Shown: in pieces, positions 43,410 to 52,617 of the stretch
How positions within the stretch are numbered: position 1 is the stretch's first letter
Layout: each line of letters begins with the position of its first letter
NCBI GenBank assembly: GCA_963814985.1
Contig: CAWFFV010000029.1
Span: 310,001 to 374,000, forward strand
Source of the DNA: CAWFFV01 sp963814985
GTDB taxonomy: Bacteria; Chloroflexota; Ktedonobacteria; Ktedonobacterales; Ktedonobacteraceae
DNA length: 64,000 nucleotides
Direction of reading: 5' to 3'
Notes under the pieces: generated by a model
The model's database searches: none
What the model saw: only the letters and a program-made list of their open reading frames with translations
What the model was told of the DNA's origin: nothing
Translations under genes and position numbers: made by a program

Positions 43410-43686
43410 TGTAACTGCTCAGGCCCTTTTCCGGATTTCTCAGCGCCTCAGGCGCTTCGCAAACCCATGAGTCATCCTGGTAACTATTCAGGTACCCTCG
43501 CCACCGCAGGTGGCTTGCTCGTGTTTTATGCGGGTTGCGTGTTTGCGCCGCAAACACGCAACCCGGATAAAACACCTGCGAAGCGCCGTAGGCGCTGAGG
43601 GATCAGAAAAAGAGACCTGAATAGTTACCGGGATGACTCATGAAGAGCGAGCCACCGTAGGTGGTGAACAGATCTGAGTAGTTACA
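43410..43686. repeat. Palindromic intergenic element, copy 3 (277 bp, terminal inverted repeats)
   Basis: Ends TGTAACTGCTCAG (43410-43422) and CTGAGTAGTTACA (43674-43686) are inverted repeats with one mismatch. Inside are four paired blocks: A (cagcgcct-ggcgcttcgc, from 43441), B (28 bp, 43467-43494 with about 43615-43642), C (GCCACC-GCA-GGTGGC 43500-43514; second copy 43651-43665), D (27-bp hairpin arms around 43540). Their order is A B C D D' A' B' C', not nested. No reading frame is convincing. Another hairpin (AGCCGTAT/ATACGGCT) lies just outside at about 43268-43308. Confidence 0.65.
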
Positions 43687-43711
43687 CATCTTTTTGGTAA
43701 TATCAGGTAAA

Positions 43712-43741
43712 TTGCCAATAATAGCAGCAATTTGCTATAAT
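43712..43741 (+). promoter_or_regulatory. Promoter of the MGT glycosyltransferase gene
   Basis: TTGCCA (43712-43717), an 18-base spacer and TATAAT (43736-43741), 32 bp before ATG 43774. Confidence 0.6.
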
Positions 43742-43773
43742 TGAGATAGTGAAATGAGAGAACAGGGAGTTTT

Positions 43774-44982
43774 ATGGCAAAATACGTTTTTTTGAGTATG
43801 CCAGCTTATGGACATGTGAACCCTACGTTTGCCGTTGTGCAAGAGCTAGTGAAACGTGGCCAAGAAGTTATCTATTACCTTCCAGAGCAGTTTAGAGATG
43901 CCGTACAGGCTACAGGGGCGGTCTTTCGTAGCTACGAATCGAAGTTGAAGAACATGTCGTCTCTGACAACACCTTCCGGCATATCGGGAGGAGGCGCATT
44001 GCCTGCAATGATGGTTGATGAGAGTCACCATGTACTCCCACAAGTATTGGATCGTGTACGTGCTGAGCAGCCAGATGTTATTGTGTATGAGGCTATGTGC
44101 GCATGGGCAAAAATAGTGACACAAATACTCAATGTACCTGCTATTACCCTACGTCCTACCTATGCTATGAACGAGCGCGCCAACGTGTTTTCTATGATAG
44201 CGCAACAGCAAAACCAGAACTTCTCCAATATGCGTGAAGCCATGGCAAAGATAAGCGCCGGTATGGCAGAGTTGTGCGAAGCTTATCATGTTCCTCCATT
44301 CGACATGCGTGGCGCGTTTATGCATGCTGAGCGACTCAATATCGTCTTTCTCCCCAAAGCGTTCCAACCGGCGGGAGATACCTTTGACGAACGTTATCTC
44401 TTCGCAGGCCCATCCATCCTTCCACGTCACGAGGCTAACGATTTTCCGTTCGAAAAACTCAGTAACGAGCGACCAATCCTCTATATCTCACTGGGAACTG
44501 TCTTTAACAACTGGCCAGATTTCTTTAAGATGTGTTTTGAGGCATTTAGTGAGCAACCCTGGCAAGTCGTACTCTCAATAGGCAGACATGTAGATCCAGC
44601 CATATTAGGCCCTGTCCCAGATAATTTCCTGGTTTCAGCTTACGTGCCACAACTCGAAATCCTACCTCGTACGCAAGTGTTTGTTACACATGGTGGTATG
44701 AATAGCACCATGGAAAGTCTCTACTATGGAGTCCCGATGGTCGCTATTCCACAAATGATCGAACAGGCCATGACTGCTCGACGCATAACAGAAATGGGGC
44801 TTGGCATAGCGCTTGAAAAAGAGGCTGTGAACGTTGCAACGTTACGCGAGGCTGTGGAACGTGTTGCGAACGAATCAGCGTTTCACGAACGTGTTCAGAA
44901 CATGCAGCAGATCACGCGGGAAGCGGGCGGCTATCAGCGTGCTGCGGACGCTATCATTCGGTTCATGCAAGAGCAGGCCTGA
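43774..44982 (+). CDS. MGT-family (macrolide-type) UDP-glycosyltransferase
   Basis: A 402-residue GT-B glycosyltransferase of family GT1, MGT subgroup. It has the N-terminal 'FLSMPAYGHVNPTFAVVQELVKRGQEV', a central 'LYISLGTVFNNWPDFF', and the sugar-nucleotide signature 'VSAYVPQLEILPRTQVFVTHGGMNSTMESLYYGVPMVAIPQMIEQ'. Members transfer glucose or deoxysugars to small lipophilic acceptors such as macrolides, so the role may be detoxification or tailoring. GGGAG precedes ATG 43774, and the gene has its own promoter. No biosynthetic cluster is adjacent. Confidence 0.92.
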   Translation: MAKYVFLSMPAYGHVNPTFAVVQELVKRGQEVIYYLPEQFRDAVQATGAVFRSYESKLKNMSSLTTPSGISGGGALPAMMVDESHHVLPQVLDRVRAEQPDVIVYEAMCAWAKIVTQILNVPAITLRPTYAMNERANVFSMIAQQQNQNFSNMREAMAKISAGMAELCEAYHVPPFDMRGAFMHAERLNIVFLPKAFQPAGDTFDERYLFAGPSILPRHEANDFPFEKLSNERPILYISLGTVFNNWPDFFKMCFEAFSEQPWQVVLSIGRHVDPAILGPVPDNFLVSAYVPQLEILPRTQVFVTHGGMNSTMESLYYGVPMVAIPQMIEQAMTARRITEMGLGIALEKEAVNVATLREAVERVANESAFHERVQNMQQITREAGGYQRAADAIIRFMQEQA

Positions 44983-45288
44983 ATTCCTTCCTTGTGCATT
45001 CCTCCGAAGATGGATGCTTTACAAGTGGTTTTCAAGTGAGTTCTGCGATAATAAAGGCTTGCTTGGGTGTAATGATATATCCTCAAGCCCATAAAGCATT
45101 CTACCACGTTTGTTGATGTTGCCTCCTACGTGCCCCCCATTCGCCCCTGACATGCCCTCCTATTGAGATCGTTATTCTGGTATGCTTTTAGTGCTTCCTT
45201 GCTTTGATGAGTATGTGTAAAGATACTCCTTATTAGCCTGGAATGGATAAGGCATCGGAGGAGAGTCATTGGCAAAAAGGAGAAAATG
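44983..45288. other. Gene-free spacer before the sigma-like gene
   Basis: No convincing coding or RNA feature. A weak promoter-like pair TTGCTT (45199-45204), 17 bases, GATACT (45222-45227) could serve the sigma-like gene at 45289. Confidence 0.25.
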
Positions 45289-45948
45289 ATGAGTGTTCAT
45301 CATGAATATAATATATCGATACATCCTAATAAGGAAACGAGTGAGATAATCTTGCAGCGTTTCGACCGCTATATTGTGGCGCATACACAGAGTCTTATGA
45401 ACCATTACCCATCTTTTGCTCATCGAGCCGTGCTGGACCTGGAAATAGATGAGCTTATTCAACGTATCCGTATAAAATTCTGGCTGATGCTAGAGAAGGG
45501 CCGTATTCTCTATCCTCATGCCTATATCAGGCATATTATCCATAGTGAACTCATCGATGCATGGCGACGGCAGAAGCCAGTCTTGCCATTGCCGACAGAT
45601 GAGGATGAGGAGTGGCATCAGACGATTGGAAGTGAGAACACGACTGATCCAGCTGATGAGGTTGAGCAGGCAATGGAAGAATTGGCTTGTCTGAGAGAGA
45701 CAATTCCAATGGTGCTAGGGCTGCCTCCTCGCCAGCGGCTAGCCATGATCTGTTCATTACGAGATCGAGTGGATGATCTGGTGCAACTCGTCGATGCCTT
45801 CAAAGCATATAGAACAGACATTGAGACACTAAGCTGGCCAACCGAGCAGGCCGAGAAAGGGCGACTTCGAGCCTCGCTCTCAGTTGCGCGTCGAAGGTTG
45901 GCACAGGAGATGAAAGAGCGAACCGAGTCCAGAAAATCCTGTGGGTGA
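45289..45948 (+). CDS. Sigma-70-like protein of unknown regulon
   Basis: About 219 residues. The first half looks like sigma region 2: 'LDLEIDELIQRIRIKFWLMLEKGRI' and 'PHAYIRHIIHSELIDAWRRQKP' (compare the DLVQET and RI..NxxxDxxR patterns). The second half, 'LPPRQRLAMICSLRDRVDDLV' to 'ASLSVARRRLAQEM', resembles region 4 but is interrupted by an extra stretch where the usual EIA..L motif should be. It may be a divergent ECF factor or a sigma-like regulator. AGGAG six bases before ATG 45289 supports the second of two Mets. It converges with the injection-system operon. Confidence 0.6.
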   Translation: MSVHHEYNISIHPNKETSEIILQRFDRYIVAHTQSLMNHYPSFAHRAVLDLEIDELIQRIRIKFWLMLEKGRILYPHAYIRHIIHSELIDAWRRQKPVLPLPTDEDEEWHQTIGSENTTDPADEVEQAMEELACLRETIPMVLGLPPRQRLAMICSLRDRVDDLVQLVDAFKAYRTDIETLSWPTEQAEKGRLRASLSVARRRLAQEMKERTESRKSCG

Positions 45949-45988
45949 GGAATATGCGTATCACCCGATGCAGGCACTTTATGTAGGC

Positions 45989-46037
45989 CATTGGCAACTG
46001 ATATCTTCAAAGCATACCAGGATATCAGTTGCCAATG
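45989..46037. terminator. Bidirectional terminator-like hairpin
   Basis: Arms 45989-46005 and 46021-46037 are perfect reverse complements over 17 bases with a 15-base loop. It sits exactly between the convergent sigma-like gene and the last gene of the injection-system operon, so it probably ends both. Confidence 0.6.
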
Positions 46038-46054
46038 AAGTGGAAGAATCTTTC

Positions 46055-48004
46055 TCAAATGGACAGGTAGAACCAGCTCTCAAAATTACTTGCTCGTGCA
46101 CCATTGCCGGATGGTAGCGATAAGTCAATGCGTGTACTGCCAACAAGCTCATTGCGTTCATGGTAATTGCCTAATGCCGCAAACTCTTTCTCTCCTTGAG
46201 ATCGTTCGCTACTGTACCCAAAGGCCTGACCGTCCAGATAGATTTGTTGGCCCCAGTGAATGCCCCAGATGGCGTGTCCTTTTAAGGTAGCTCGTACGCG
46301 TATGAGTGTGGGAACACGTGAATCATGCATAAGATGACTCAGCCAATCTACTAATTTTCTCTCTCGCCCATGAAGCCATTGCCAATGAATCATATTATCT
46401 TCGATATTTGTGAAACCTGTGAGGGTACTATTCGAGTGAGGCAACATCCTCTCTTCGAGTTCGCCCAGCAGAAGAACCTCTAAGGTGACGACTACCGTTG
46501 CAGCTTTGACAGAGCGTTTGTCTGGTACAGCATCGAGTGTGATCGTGAGTCCTTTTTCAATAAAGTTGGACAACGGCATTACACTATCATTAGTCCAGTT
46601 CGTTCGCAAGATGTGCATCGCCGTTGATGAGAGCGGAGGGAAGTGCTTACGACAATCCTGGATACGCAGTGTGTTTTCATACAGGTCTACCATCACAAGG
46701 GCAAGTCGACTATAGTGGTGTTGGATGCCCAATGGTGCCTGAGTTACAGGAGTCGCCTTTGAACCTTCTGTCGGCCACTCAATGTTGCCTGTGGCTGTAC
46801 GAGCTGGAATTAACCAGTAGTCCCCCGTTTTGTATGTACCGGAAGAAAACTGAACCTGGATTCCACCCTCCAGAGCCAACCAGTCGGAATTTATCTGAAG
46901 ACCATCCTCTGTAGCCGCACTTCCAACCTGATCCCAACGTCGTAACTTGGGCTTCCACTGCATCGCAATCTTTTTTGGGGTGCCATCGAGTGTAATGGTA
47001 CGTGTGGCGGAATTCACCTGGATAATACGTAGCAATTGACCGGGTTTTCCCTCCATCTCGGTCAGATCATTCACCAACTCTACCCATTGATCAACCTGAA
47101 AGTGAAGCATATCACCAGAACCAGGATCCTCAACGATGACCGTGTTATCCTGGATGGCTTCGATCCGTGTGGCGACTGAACCATTGTCTCGCGACCATTT
47201 AAATGTTGGACCTTTCTCTCTGTCACTGCCATGATGCACCTCCACACGATAAAGTTGATTGTCTAACAACTGATATCCACCATCACATGATGCTTGCAAT
47301 CTTCCTGTTCGTGGAGCTGTAAGTTCGTCCCAGGCCTGGAAGAAACTATGACAGGTCGTCTTGCACCAGTATTCGTCTAAATCATACCGACATCTCTCGA
47401 TTTCATGGTCTCTTTGTGGATTAGCTGGTTGTGCCACCAGACGCTTAAGTGTTTCGGCTTTCTCCTGGAAAATGGATGGTAGTGGTAGTGGTAATGCTTT
47501 CACCTGCCAGACAGCTTGTGTACGCGTAGTGGTATCAGGTCCACCTGCTCCACCCAGAGCCACATCACGAATTTGAGGATCATCCAACGCCGTGATATGC
47601 CTTTGCCAGGTATCAAGGTAGAGAAGCGCAAGTAAAGTTGTGTTACCTGTGCTGGCAAGGACATTGGCAAAGTGCTGGTGCTCTGGCAAGTATGCTTGCT
47701 GATCATAGGGTATATCTTTTGCATTCTCGCAAAGGAGGCCATGAATATAATAGTGTCCTCTGCCTATTTGGAGATAGCGCTTGCCCTTCTCACCTTCGAC
47801 GGTGATCTTGAAATCTGTATCGGGATCATGGATGGGTGCGCCTGACATCCCAATCACATCGCTGGCTTGCGTCTCAGTGCGATATTGATTGATGGCCTGT
47901 TGCTCATTCCAATCGGCGTCTACCTGCACACGTCCCTGCTGCATCCACACCCCACTATAGTGTTTCTTCGGGTCAAAGGTCTGTCGGCTAAAATCGCCCT
48001 TCAT
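46055..48004 (-). CDS. DUF6519 protein at the end of the injection-system operon
   Basis: A 649-residue protein with the DUF6519 start 'MKGDFSRQTFDPKKHYSGVWMQQGRVQVDADWNEQ'. It continues with beta-rich sequence ('YYIHGLLCEN', 'LLYLDTWQRHIT', 'RVEVHHGSDREKGPTFKWSRDNGSVA', 'DYWLIPARTATGNIEWP'). DUF6519 proteins occur with phage-like contractile systems and are thought to be structural or fibre/tip proteins; the function is unproven. ATG 48004 has AGGAG seven bases upstream, and the start overlaps the end of the previous gene. It is the last gene of the operon. Confidence 0.85.
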   Translation of the reverse strand: MKGDFSRQTFDPKKHYSGVWMQQGRVQVDADWNEQQAINQYRTETQASDVIGMSGAPIHDPDTDFKITVEGEKGKRYLQIGRGHYYIHGLLCENAKDIPYDQQAYLPEHQHFANVLASTGNTTLLALLYLDTWQRHITALDDPQIRDVALGGAGGPDTTTRTQAVWQVKALPLPLPSIFQEKAETLKRLVAQPANPQRDHEIERCRYDLDEYWCKTTCHSFFQAWDELTAPRTGRLQASCDGGYQLLDNQLYRVEVHHGSDREKGPTFKWSRDNGSVATRIEAIQDNTVIVEDPGSGDMLHFQVDQWVELVNDLTEMEGKPGQLLRIIQVNSATRTITLDGTPKKIAMQWKPKLRRWDQVGSAATEDGLQINSDWLALEGGIQVQFSSGTYKTGDYWLIPARTATGNIEWPTEGSKATPVTQAPLGIQHHYSRLALVMVDLYENTLRIQDCRKHFPPLSSTAMHILRTNWTNDSVMPLSNFIEKGLTITLDAVPDKRSVKAATVVVTLEVLLLGELEERMLPHSNSTLTGFTNIEDNMIHWQWLHGRERKLVDWLSHLMHDSRVPTLIRVRATLKGHAIWGIHWGQQIYLDGQAFGYSSERSQGEKEFAALGNYHERNELVGSTRIDLSLPSGNGARASNFESWFYLSI

Positions 48005-50093
48005 CGAAAATCTCCTCATGCACTCGTTGGCTTATATCAAATATGCCTGCCTCCAAACCGAAGCGCAGGTATTCATCTAAACGTACATGTAAATTGGCTT
48101 CTCGCTGTGGCTGAAAGAGAGCATTGAAAACTCCCATTTCAGCCTCATTATCGGCACCCTGCCAAATTTCGTGGGCGCTGTGTTGGCTAAGTTGGCAGTA
48201 GCCAGGAGTGCCATATCGCAGTGATGTAAAGTGTGGATGGATATGTCTATCATTGGCTTCTGTTGATGGCTGACACTGGTAGCGGTTCGGCACACGAGAT
48301 GTCAACGGCAAATAGCAGAAGCGTACACAGCCATCCTGACATCGTTCAACAGAGATTGGTGCAACTTGTTCATCTTCTGCCTGGGCGAGAAAGATCGTGT
48401 TGCTTGCCTCTTCTAGCATTTCGGTGTAGACGCGACCAATGATCGTGCTATTCTCAACATGGAGCCGTCCTCCGGGTAATACAGACTCTTCGTCATCCGT
48501 GTCCGCAGCGGCATAGGCAACCCTCTTTTCAGATGTTGCGTCCACAATGCTGTCTGTGATACTGACCCTGGCACCCCTGGCGATACGCATTGCACCAAGA
48601 ATACAATGGTCAATCTCGATGCTTGTATTCTCTGAGAGCACAATCAAACTCGATCTGTTGGGATGGTGCGGCCTGCCATGCCTGGACAGAGCCAGTCCTG
48701 GTACAAGCGTACAGTGTTTTAGAATGAGTCGACGTATGTTACCTTTGACAAGCACCCTTGCGCCGCTGATCAACAGGCCGTTGAGCGTGACTGTGGCTCC
48801 ATGCTTGCCATCGATGACGATTTCAGAGGGTTGCTCATGCTCACCCGGTACCAGGATTGGCCGTTGCTTGTTAGCGGCACGCAGTTCAATCTGTTGATCA
48901 GATGCAGCTGTAATGTGCAACTGGCCAATATAGCGGCCACTATCTGTAATCTCGATTGCTCCATCCCCATCAAGTGAATCGAGTGCGTCCTGAATATTGG
49001 CGTGCGCCTGCGATATAAATTTGGTTGATTTGAGTGCTGTCAGTGAAGTTGCACGTTCATATTCACCGCCCCCCATATCAGTACTGAAAGCGTAGTGATA
49101 TGTTACAAGCACTGAGCCTTTGGGAGGAGTGGCAAAGGCAATGCGTCCCAGGACTGGATCAATCGCTATTTTGTGTCCCTGGGGTATATTCCTCCAGGTG
49201 TCATCTTCAGTATCCGATAGATCAGCAATAACGATCTGATGGGTCTCAATAAGCTTACCATTAAGTGTCAGTGCAAAACTTTTGTCATGACCATAGTAGT
49301 TATCAAGGGAACTGACGTTGCGATTGATGGGCAAAGGTAAGTTGATAGGCTCAGCAAAGAAAGTTGTCTCATTTTTGGCTTGTGGTTGATTGAACAGTTG
49401 CATATTCTGGCCCAATGGGCTGAACAGATAGCGATGTTCATCTACTTTGAAGGCAGGAGAGTTAGTAAGAGAGTACACCTTGAGACGACATACAAAGATA
49501 CCCAGACCAGGGATATTATAGCGTCCAGGCCTCTGATGAGAGGAAATGCAACGTGTATCGATGCTATGAGCCAGCGTATCAAAAGGAGTGTTTAATAATT
49601 TCAGGTGACTCCCCTGTCGCATATCCACGGTTTGACCACGATTGAGACGGACATTGCTCATATGTTGGGTCGTGCTAAGTAGTTGAAAGAACTCGACGAC
49701 ACGTGCATACCATCCTGTAACGTCTTGTACTAATGACTCTAACATGTATGCCGTGCCTTTGGCTTTTCGGTAGCGAAGGGTGTTAGCAACATCGGTGCGT
49801 GGATGACATATTTGTGGAGTTGCACCTTGCAGGGGTTGGTAGCTAATCGAGTCTGCGATATAGGGAATTACCCATTCAGCGCATGTTTCAATAAACTGGT
49901 CATCGTACAATTGAGCCAGATCCTCTTCGATCACTGCCACCTGCTCCGCGATAACAGAGAGAAGCGCTTTTAAAGGAAGATCTTGTTTGACTACAGAAGT
50001 CAAGACAGCTTTTAATGCATTGCCGCCCTCTGCATCCCGAATACGATAAATCGCCGGAAGCAGGTTATACAATTTGTCTACATCCATGCTCAT
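47988..50093 (-). CDS. gpI-like tail protein with beta-helix region
   Basis: A 701-residue protein. Residues about 1-150 resemble the phage P2 gpI/tail-protein domain ('LLPAIYRIRDAEGG', 'LAQLYDDQFIETCAEWVIPYIADSI', 'TLRYRKAKGTAYMLESLVQDVTGW'). In the middle is 'VLVTYHYAFSTDMGGGEYERA', followed at about 395-560 by short repeating turns ('GATVTLNGLLISGARVLVKGNIRRLILKHCTL', 'IEIDHCILGAMRIARGARVSITDSIVDAT') typical of a right-handed parallel beta-helix. The conserved C-terminus has 'GTPGYCQLSQHSAHEIWQGADNEAEMGVFN'. It should connect baseplate to fibres in the injection system, perhaps as a receptor-binding component. Confidence 0.8.
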   Translation of the reverse strand: MSMDVDKLYNLLPAIYRIRDAEGGNALKAVLTSVVKQDLPLKALLSVIAEQVAVIEEDLAQLYDDQFIETCAEWVIPYIADSISYQPLQGATPQICHPRTDVANTLRYRKAKGTAYMLESLVQDVTGWYARVVEFFQLLSTTQHMSNVRLNRGQTVDMRQGSHLKLLNTPFDTLAHSIDTRCISSHQRPGRYNIPGLGIFVCRLKVYSLTNSPAFKVDEHRYLFSPLGQNMQLFNQPQAKNETTFFAEPINLPLPINRNVSSLDNYYGHDKSFALTLNGKLIETHQIVIADLSDTEDDTWRNIPQGHKIAIDPVLGRIAFATPPKGSVLVTYHYAFSTDMGGGEYERATSLTALKSTKFISQAHANIQDALDSLDGDGAIEITDSGRYIGQLHITAASDQQIELRAANKQRPILVPGEHEQPSEIVIDGKHGATVTLNGLLISGARVLVKGNIRRLILKHCTLVPGLALSRHGRPHHPNRSSLIVLSENTSIEIDHCILGAMRIARGARVSITDSIVDATSEKRVAYAAADTDDEESVLPGGRLHVENSTIIGRVYTEMLEEASNTIFLAQAEDEQVAPISVERCQDGCVRFCYLPLTSRVPNRYQCQPSTEANDRHIHPHFTSLRYGTPGYCQLSQHSAHEIWQGADNEAEMGVFNALFQPQREANLHVRLDEYLRFGLEAGIFDISQRVHEEIFDEGRF

Positions 50094-50094
50094 C

Positions 50095-52617
50095 TTATTG
50101 CTCCCAGGTTTCTAAGTGTGCTACATCAAATAAGAGCAACTCTGCCCCTGACACTGTTCCATCCACGTTCACACGTGGTGGTCCCGCAGGGAGTTGTAGT
50201 GGTGGGGGAGCAAAGAGAGGTGAAGGATCGGCATCGAACGGTTGCTCATCAATTGTAGTAGGATCGTAGCGATAGAAGCGGTACACGTTCACAGCAACTA
50301 TCCCTGTCACATCTTGCAAGGTGGCGATTACCTCACTGAGTGTCACAGACTGACCAAGGGAGCGAGCATCGAAGGAAAAGTTATCTTGCATCGCTTGCTG
50401 AACTGAACTCAAGACGTCGCCAACTGAAGCCACTGGATCTACTTTCACTCTGGCTGCAATGCGAAAAAGGGCCAGTTGATATGGCTGTACATGAAGCGGA
50501 ACATACGACTCACTCATACTTTGCATCGTCAGTAACAAGCTGTTATAGAGCGGCGCATCATTGGGCAATGTCACATCTTTGGGAGGAGCGACGGTAATAA
50601 AGACACTCACGCCCTGTTTTGTCCACAATTTAGAGGCTGAAGCCTTTGCAATGCCAGTATATGCCTGGGCAAACTTCGCATAATCTTGTAATGATACCAG
50701 TCGAGATAAGGTTTGCATAAGAACAGGGGCATTGCGTCGTGCATCTTCACCAACCTCACCATTATCAGAGCCGGTTGTACTCAGAGGATTAGTGGCACTC
50801 TTGACACCCAGCGGACGCGTCAACAGCAAACTCAGTTGACCCGCCTTCAGTGCCCCCTGTGCACCACTTCCTGTACGGTATGTTGCCTGTACATTCTCCT
50901 GCCCCGTAGGGAGACGCGCCCCCATATTTCCATCGCCAAATTGCACAATCGTCTTACCACTGTCATCGGCACGTGTCGTGAAGATGCGTTCACGAGGACC
51001 ATGCCCGTACAGTGTTGGCACCTCATGCCACTCCACGCCATTGACGTAGACTTTGAGTGTTGAGAGGACACTACCAGCCTGTGTTGGGGCTGTGATATAA
51101 GTGAGAGGGCCTTTACGCAAAGTAAAACTCTGATATGCTTGACTGGCATCGCCACTACCGAGCACCTCAGATTGCACGGTATCGCCATGTGTTGCCAGAG
51201 CAACATTAGCATTGATCGTTACGCTGCTATTGACATACGTGTTTGCCAGAGCATCCGCGAGCGTTATACGTGTAAAGTAGGTGCCCTCCATATATGAATA
51301 CACCTGCTCCACTTTGGTGATGTTTGCCAGTTCAGCACTAAACGTGCCGAGTTGATCTTGCAATTCGCCCTGAATAACCACCTTGCGTCCTCTCACTAAG
51401 CCATCCACAGAGGTATTAAGGTCAATTTGCTGTCCTGAGATCTCATCTTGCACGAGATCATTAGAAGCAGGATCGATTTGTGGCTGTCCAACGGTAGGAT
51501 CAGTCGTAGGCTGACCTGTCGCGGGATCTATCAAGGGCACATTTGCCAGCTTCAGTTCATCGCTCTGTGCAAAAACCGTTGTCTTACGAATAGTAAACAG
51601 ATCAAGACCAGTGCTGTTGTCAACTGTAAGACGGCTGGTCTTGACGGTCAGGGTAAAGTCAGACTTTGTAAGTTCTGTTGCCTCTATTACCTGGTAAGGT
51701 CGGATAGAGGAACCTTGCGCACCATCACTATCACGCAAAACTACCCAACTCCCTTTTACGATAGCTGGATAGGCACTATCCAGATAGAGATATGCCCCTG
51801 GTTGGTCTGGGAGTGGCTCTTGATCAGGATTTGGATACGACGCTAGCGTTGTAGGAGCATCAACCCAGCTTTGCTTACGATCTTTGTAGGGACTGGGATT
51901 GAATGTTCCTGCGCCGGGACTCTGCGGGGGATTGATATCTCCCAACCTCTGGCTGATAGGCAATGCGTCGAATTTTGGTGCATTATGTCCAAAGATCGAG
52001 GCTCGAATGCGGAATGCCAGCACAGTCTGTACATCTGGTTTATTGGCTTTTACGTTGGCGAAAACTTCTCGGACATGGAAATTTTCCAGCCGTGCGATCG
52101 CGTGAATATCAACTGCATCGATAGCTTTCTCCTGATACATATTGGTGCCATCTGCTATCGTTCCACTCGGACGAGTACTCTTTGCCGAGGTAGTTGGGGT
52201 TGGGTGACTTTTTAGCACATGCATCGTAGCGGACGAAACTCCATCTGTTGTGGCCGAAATGGTCTCTGTCACTGCTGACAGGTGTGGTTGCAGCAGCGAA
52301 AGTGTGACAGGTGGAAGCGAGGTGAGCACGCTCTCAGGAGAAGCATTAAGTATTGCCTTTGGAAGATGCTGGATGAGTGCTTCCTGTATAGAGAGTCCGA
52401 GCGGTGCTATGTTGTCTGATGGTAGATGAAAAAAGGCCAGAAGTTCTGGTATTGCATCGAGCAGGGTTTTGGTCACTGTTTTCAGTGAATTTGGTGGTAG
52501 AAGGACCAGCACCAGTTCTAGCACTGTGCTAATCGGCGTTGGTGGCAAAAACAAGAGCAGCATCTGGAGTCGCTTTGTGATTTGCTCAAGTGGGAAGCTG
52601 TTCGATGAAGTGGTCAA
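50095..52617 (-). CDS. Baseplate J-like protein (Pvc12-like), C-terminal part
   Basis: An 840-residue open frame ending in the baseplate-assembly-J fold: 'IVQFGDGNMGARLPTGQENVQATYRTGSGAQGALKAGQLSLLL', 'LVSLQDYAKFAQAYTGIAKASASKLW', 'SVFITVAPP' and 'SVTLSEVIATLQDVTGIVAVNVYRFYRYD'. An inner 'FRIRASIFGHNAPKFDALP' and 'YLYLDSAYPAIVKGSWVVL' are typical of eCIS/phage-like 'putative baseplate assembly proteins'. It would begin with TTG at 52617 inside the preceding open frame (32-base overlap), unlike the exact ATGA/TAATG junctions elsewhere. It is more likely the continuation of the 52586-53593 part after a one-base shift. Confidence 0.8.
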   Translation of the reverse strand: MTTSSNSFPLEQITKRLQMLLLFLPPTPISTVLELVLVLLPPNSLKTVTKTLLDAIPELLAFFHLPSDNIAPLGLSIQEALIQHLPKAILNASPESVLTSLPPVTLSLLQPHLSAVTETISATTDGVSSATMHVLKSHPTPTTSAKSTRPSGTIADGTNMYQEKAIDAVDIHAIARLENFHVREVFANVKANKPDVQTVLAFRIRASIFGHNAPKFDALPISQRLGDINPPQSPGAGTFNPSPYKDRKQSWVDAPTTLASYPNPDQEPLPDQPGAYLYLDSAYPAIVKGSWVVLRDSDGAQGSSIRPYQVIEATELTKSDFTLTVKTSRLTVDNSTGLDLFTIRKTTVFAQSDELKLANVPLIDPATGQPTTDPTVGQPQIDPASNDLVQDEISGQQIDLNTSVDGLVRGRKVVIQGELQDQLGTFSAELANITKVEQVYSYMEGTYFTRITLADALANTYVNSSVTINANVALATHGDTVQSEVLGSGDASQAYQSFTLRKGPLTYITAPTQAGSVLSTLKVYVNGVEWHEVPTLYGHGPRERIFTTRADDSGKTIVQFGDGNMGARLPTGQENVQATYRTGSGAQGALKAGQLSLLLTRPLGVKSATNPLSTTGSDNGEVGEDARRNAPVLMQTLSRLVSLQDYAKFAQAYTGIAKASASKLWTKQGVSVFITVAPPKDVTLPNDAPLYNSLLLTMQSMSESYVPLHVQPYQLALFRIAARVKVDPVASVGDVLSSVQQAMQDNFSFDARSLGQSVTLSEVIATLQDVTGIVAVNVYRFYRYDPTTIDEQPFDADPSPLFAPPPLQLPAGPPRVNVDGTVSGAELLLFDVAHLETWEQ

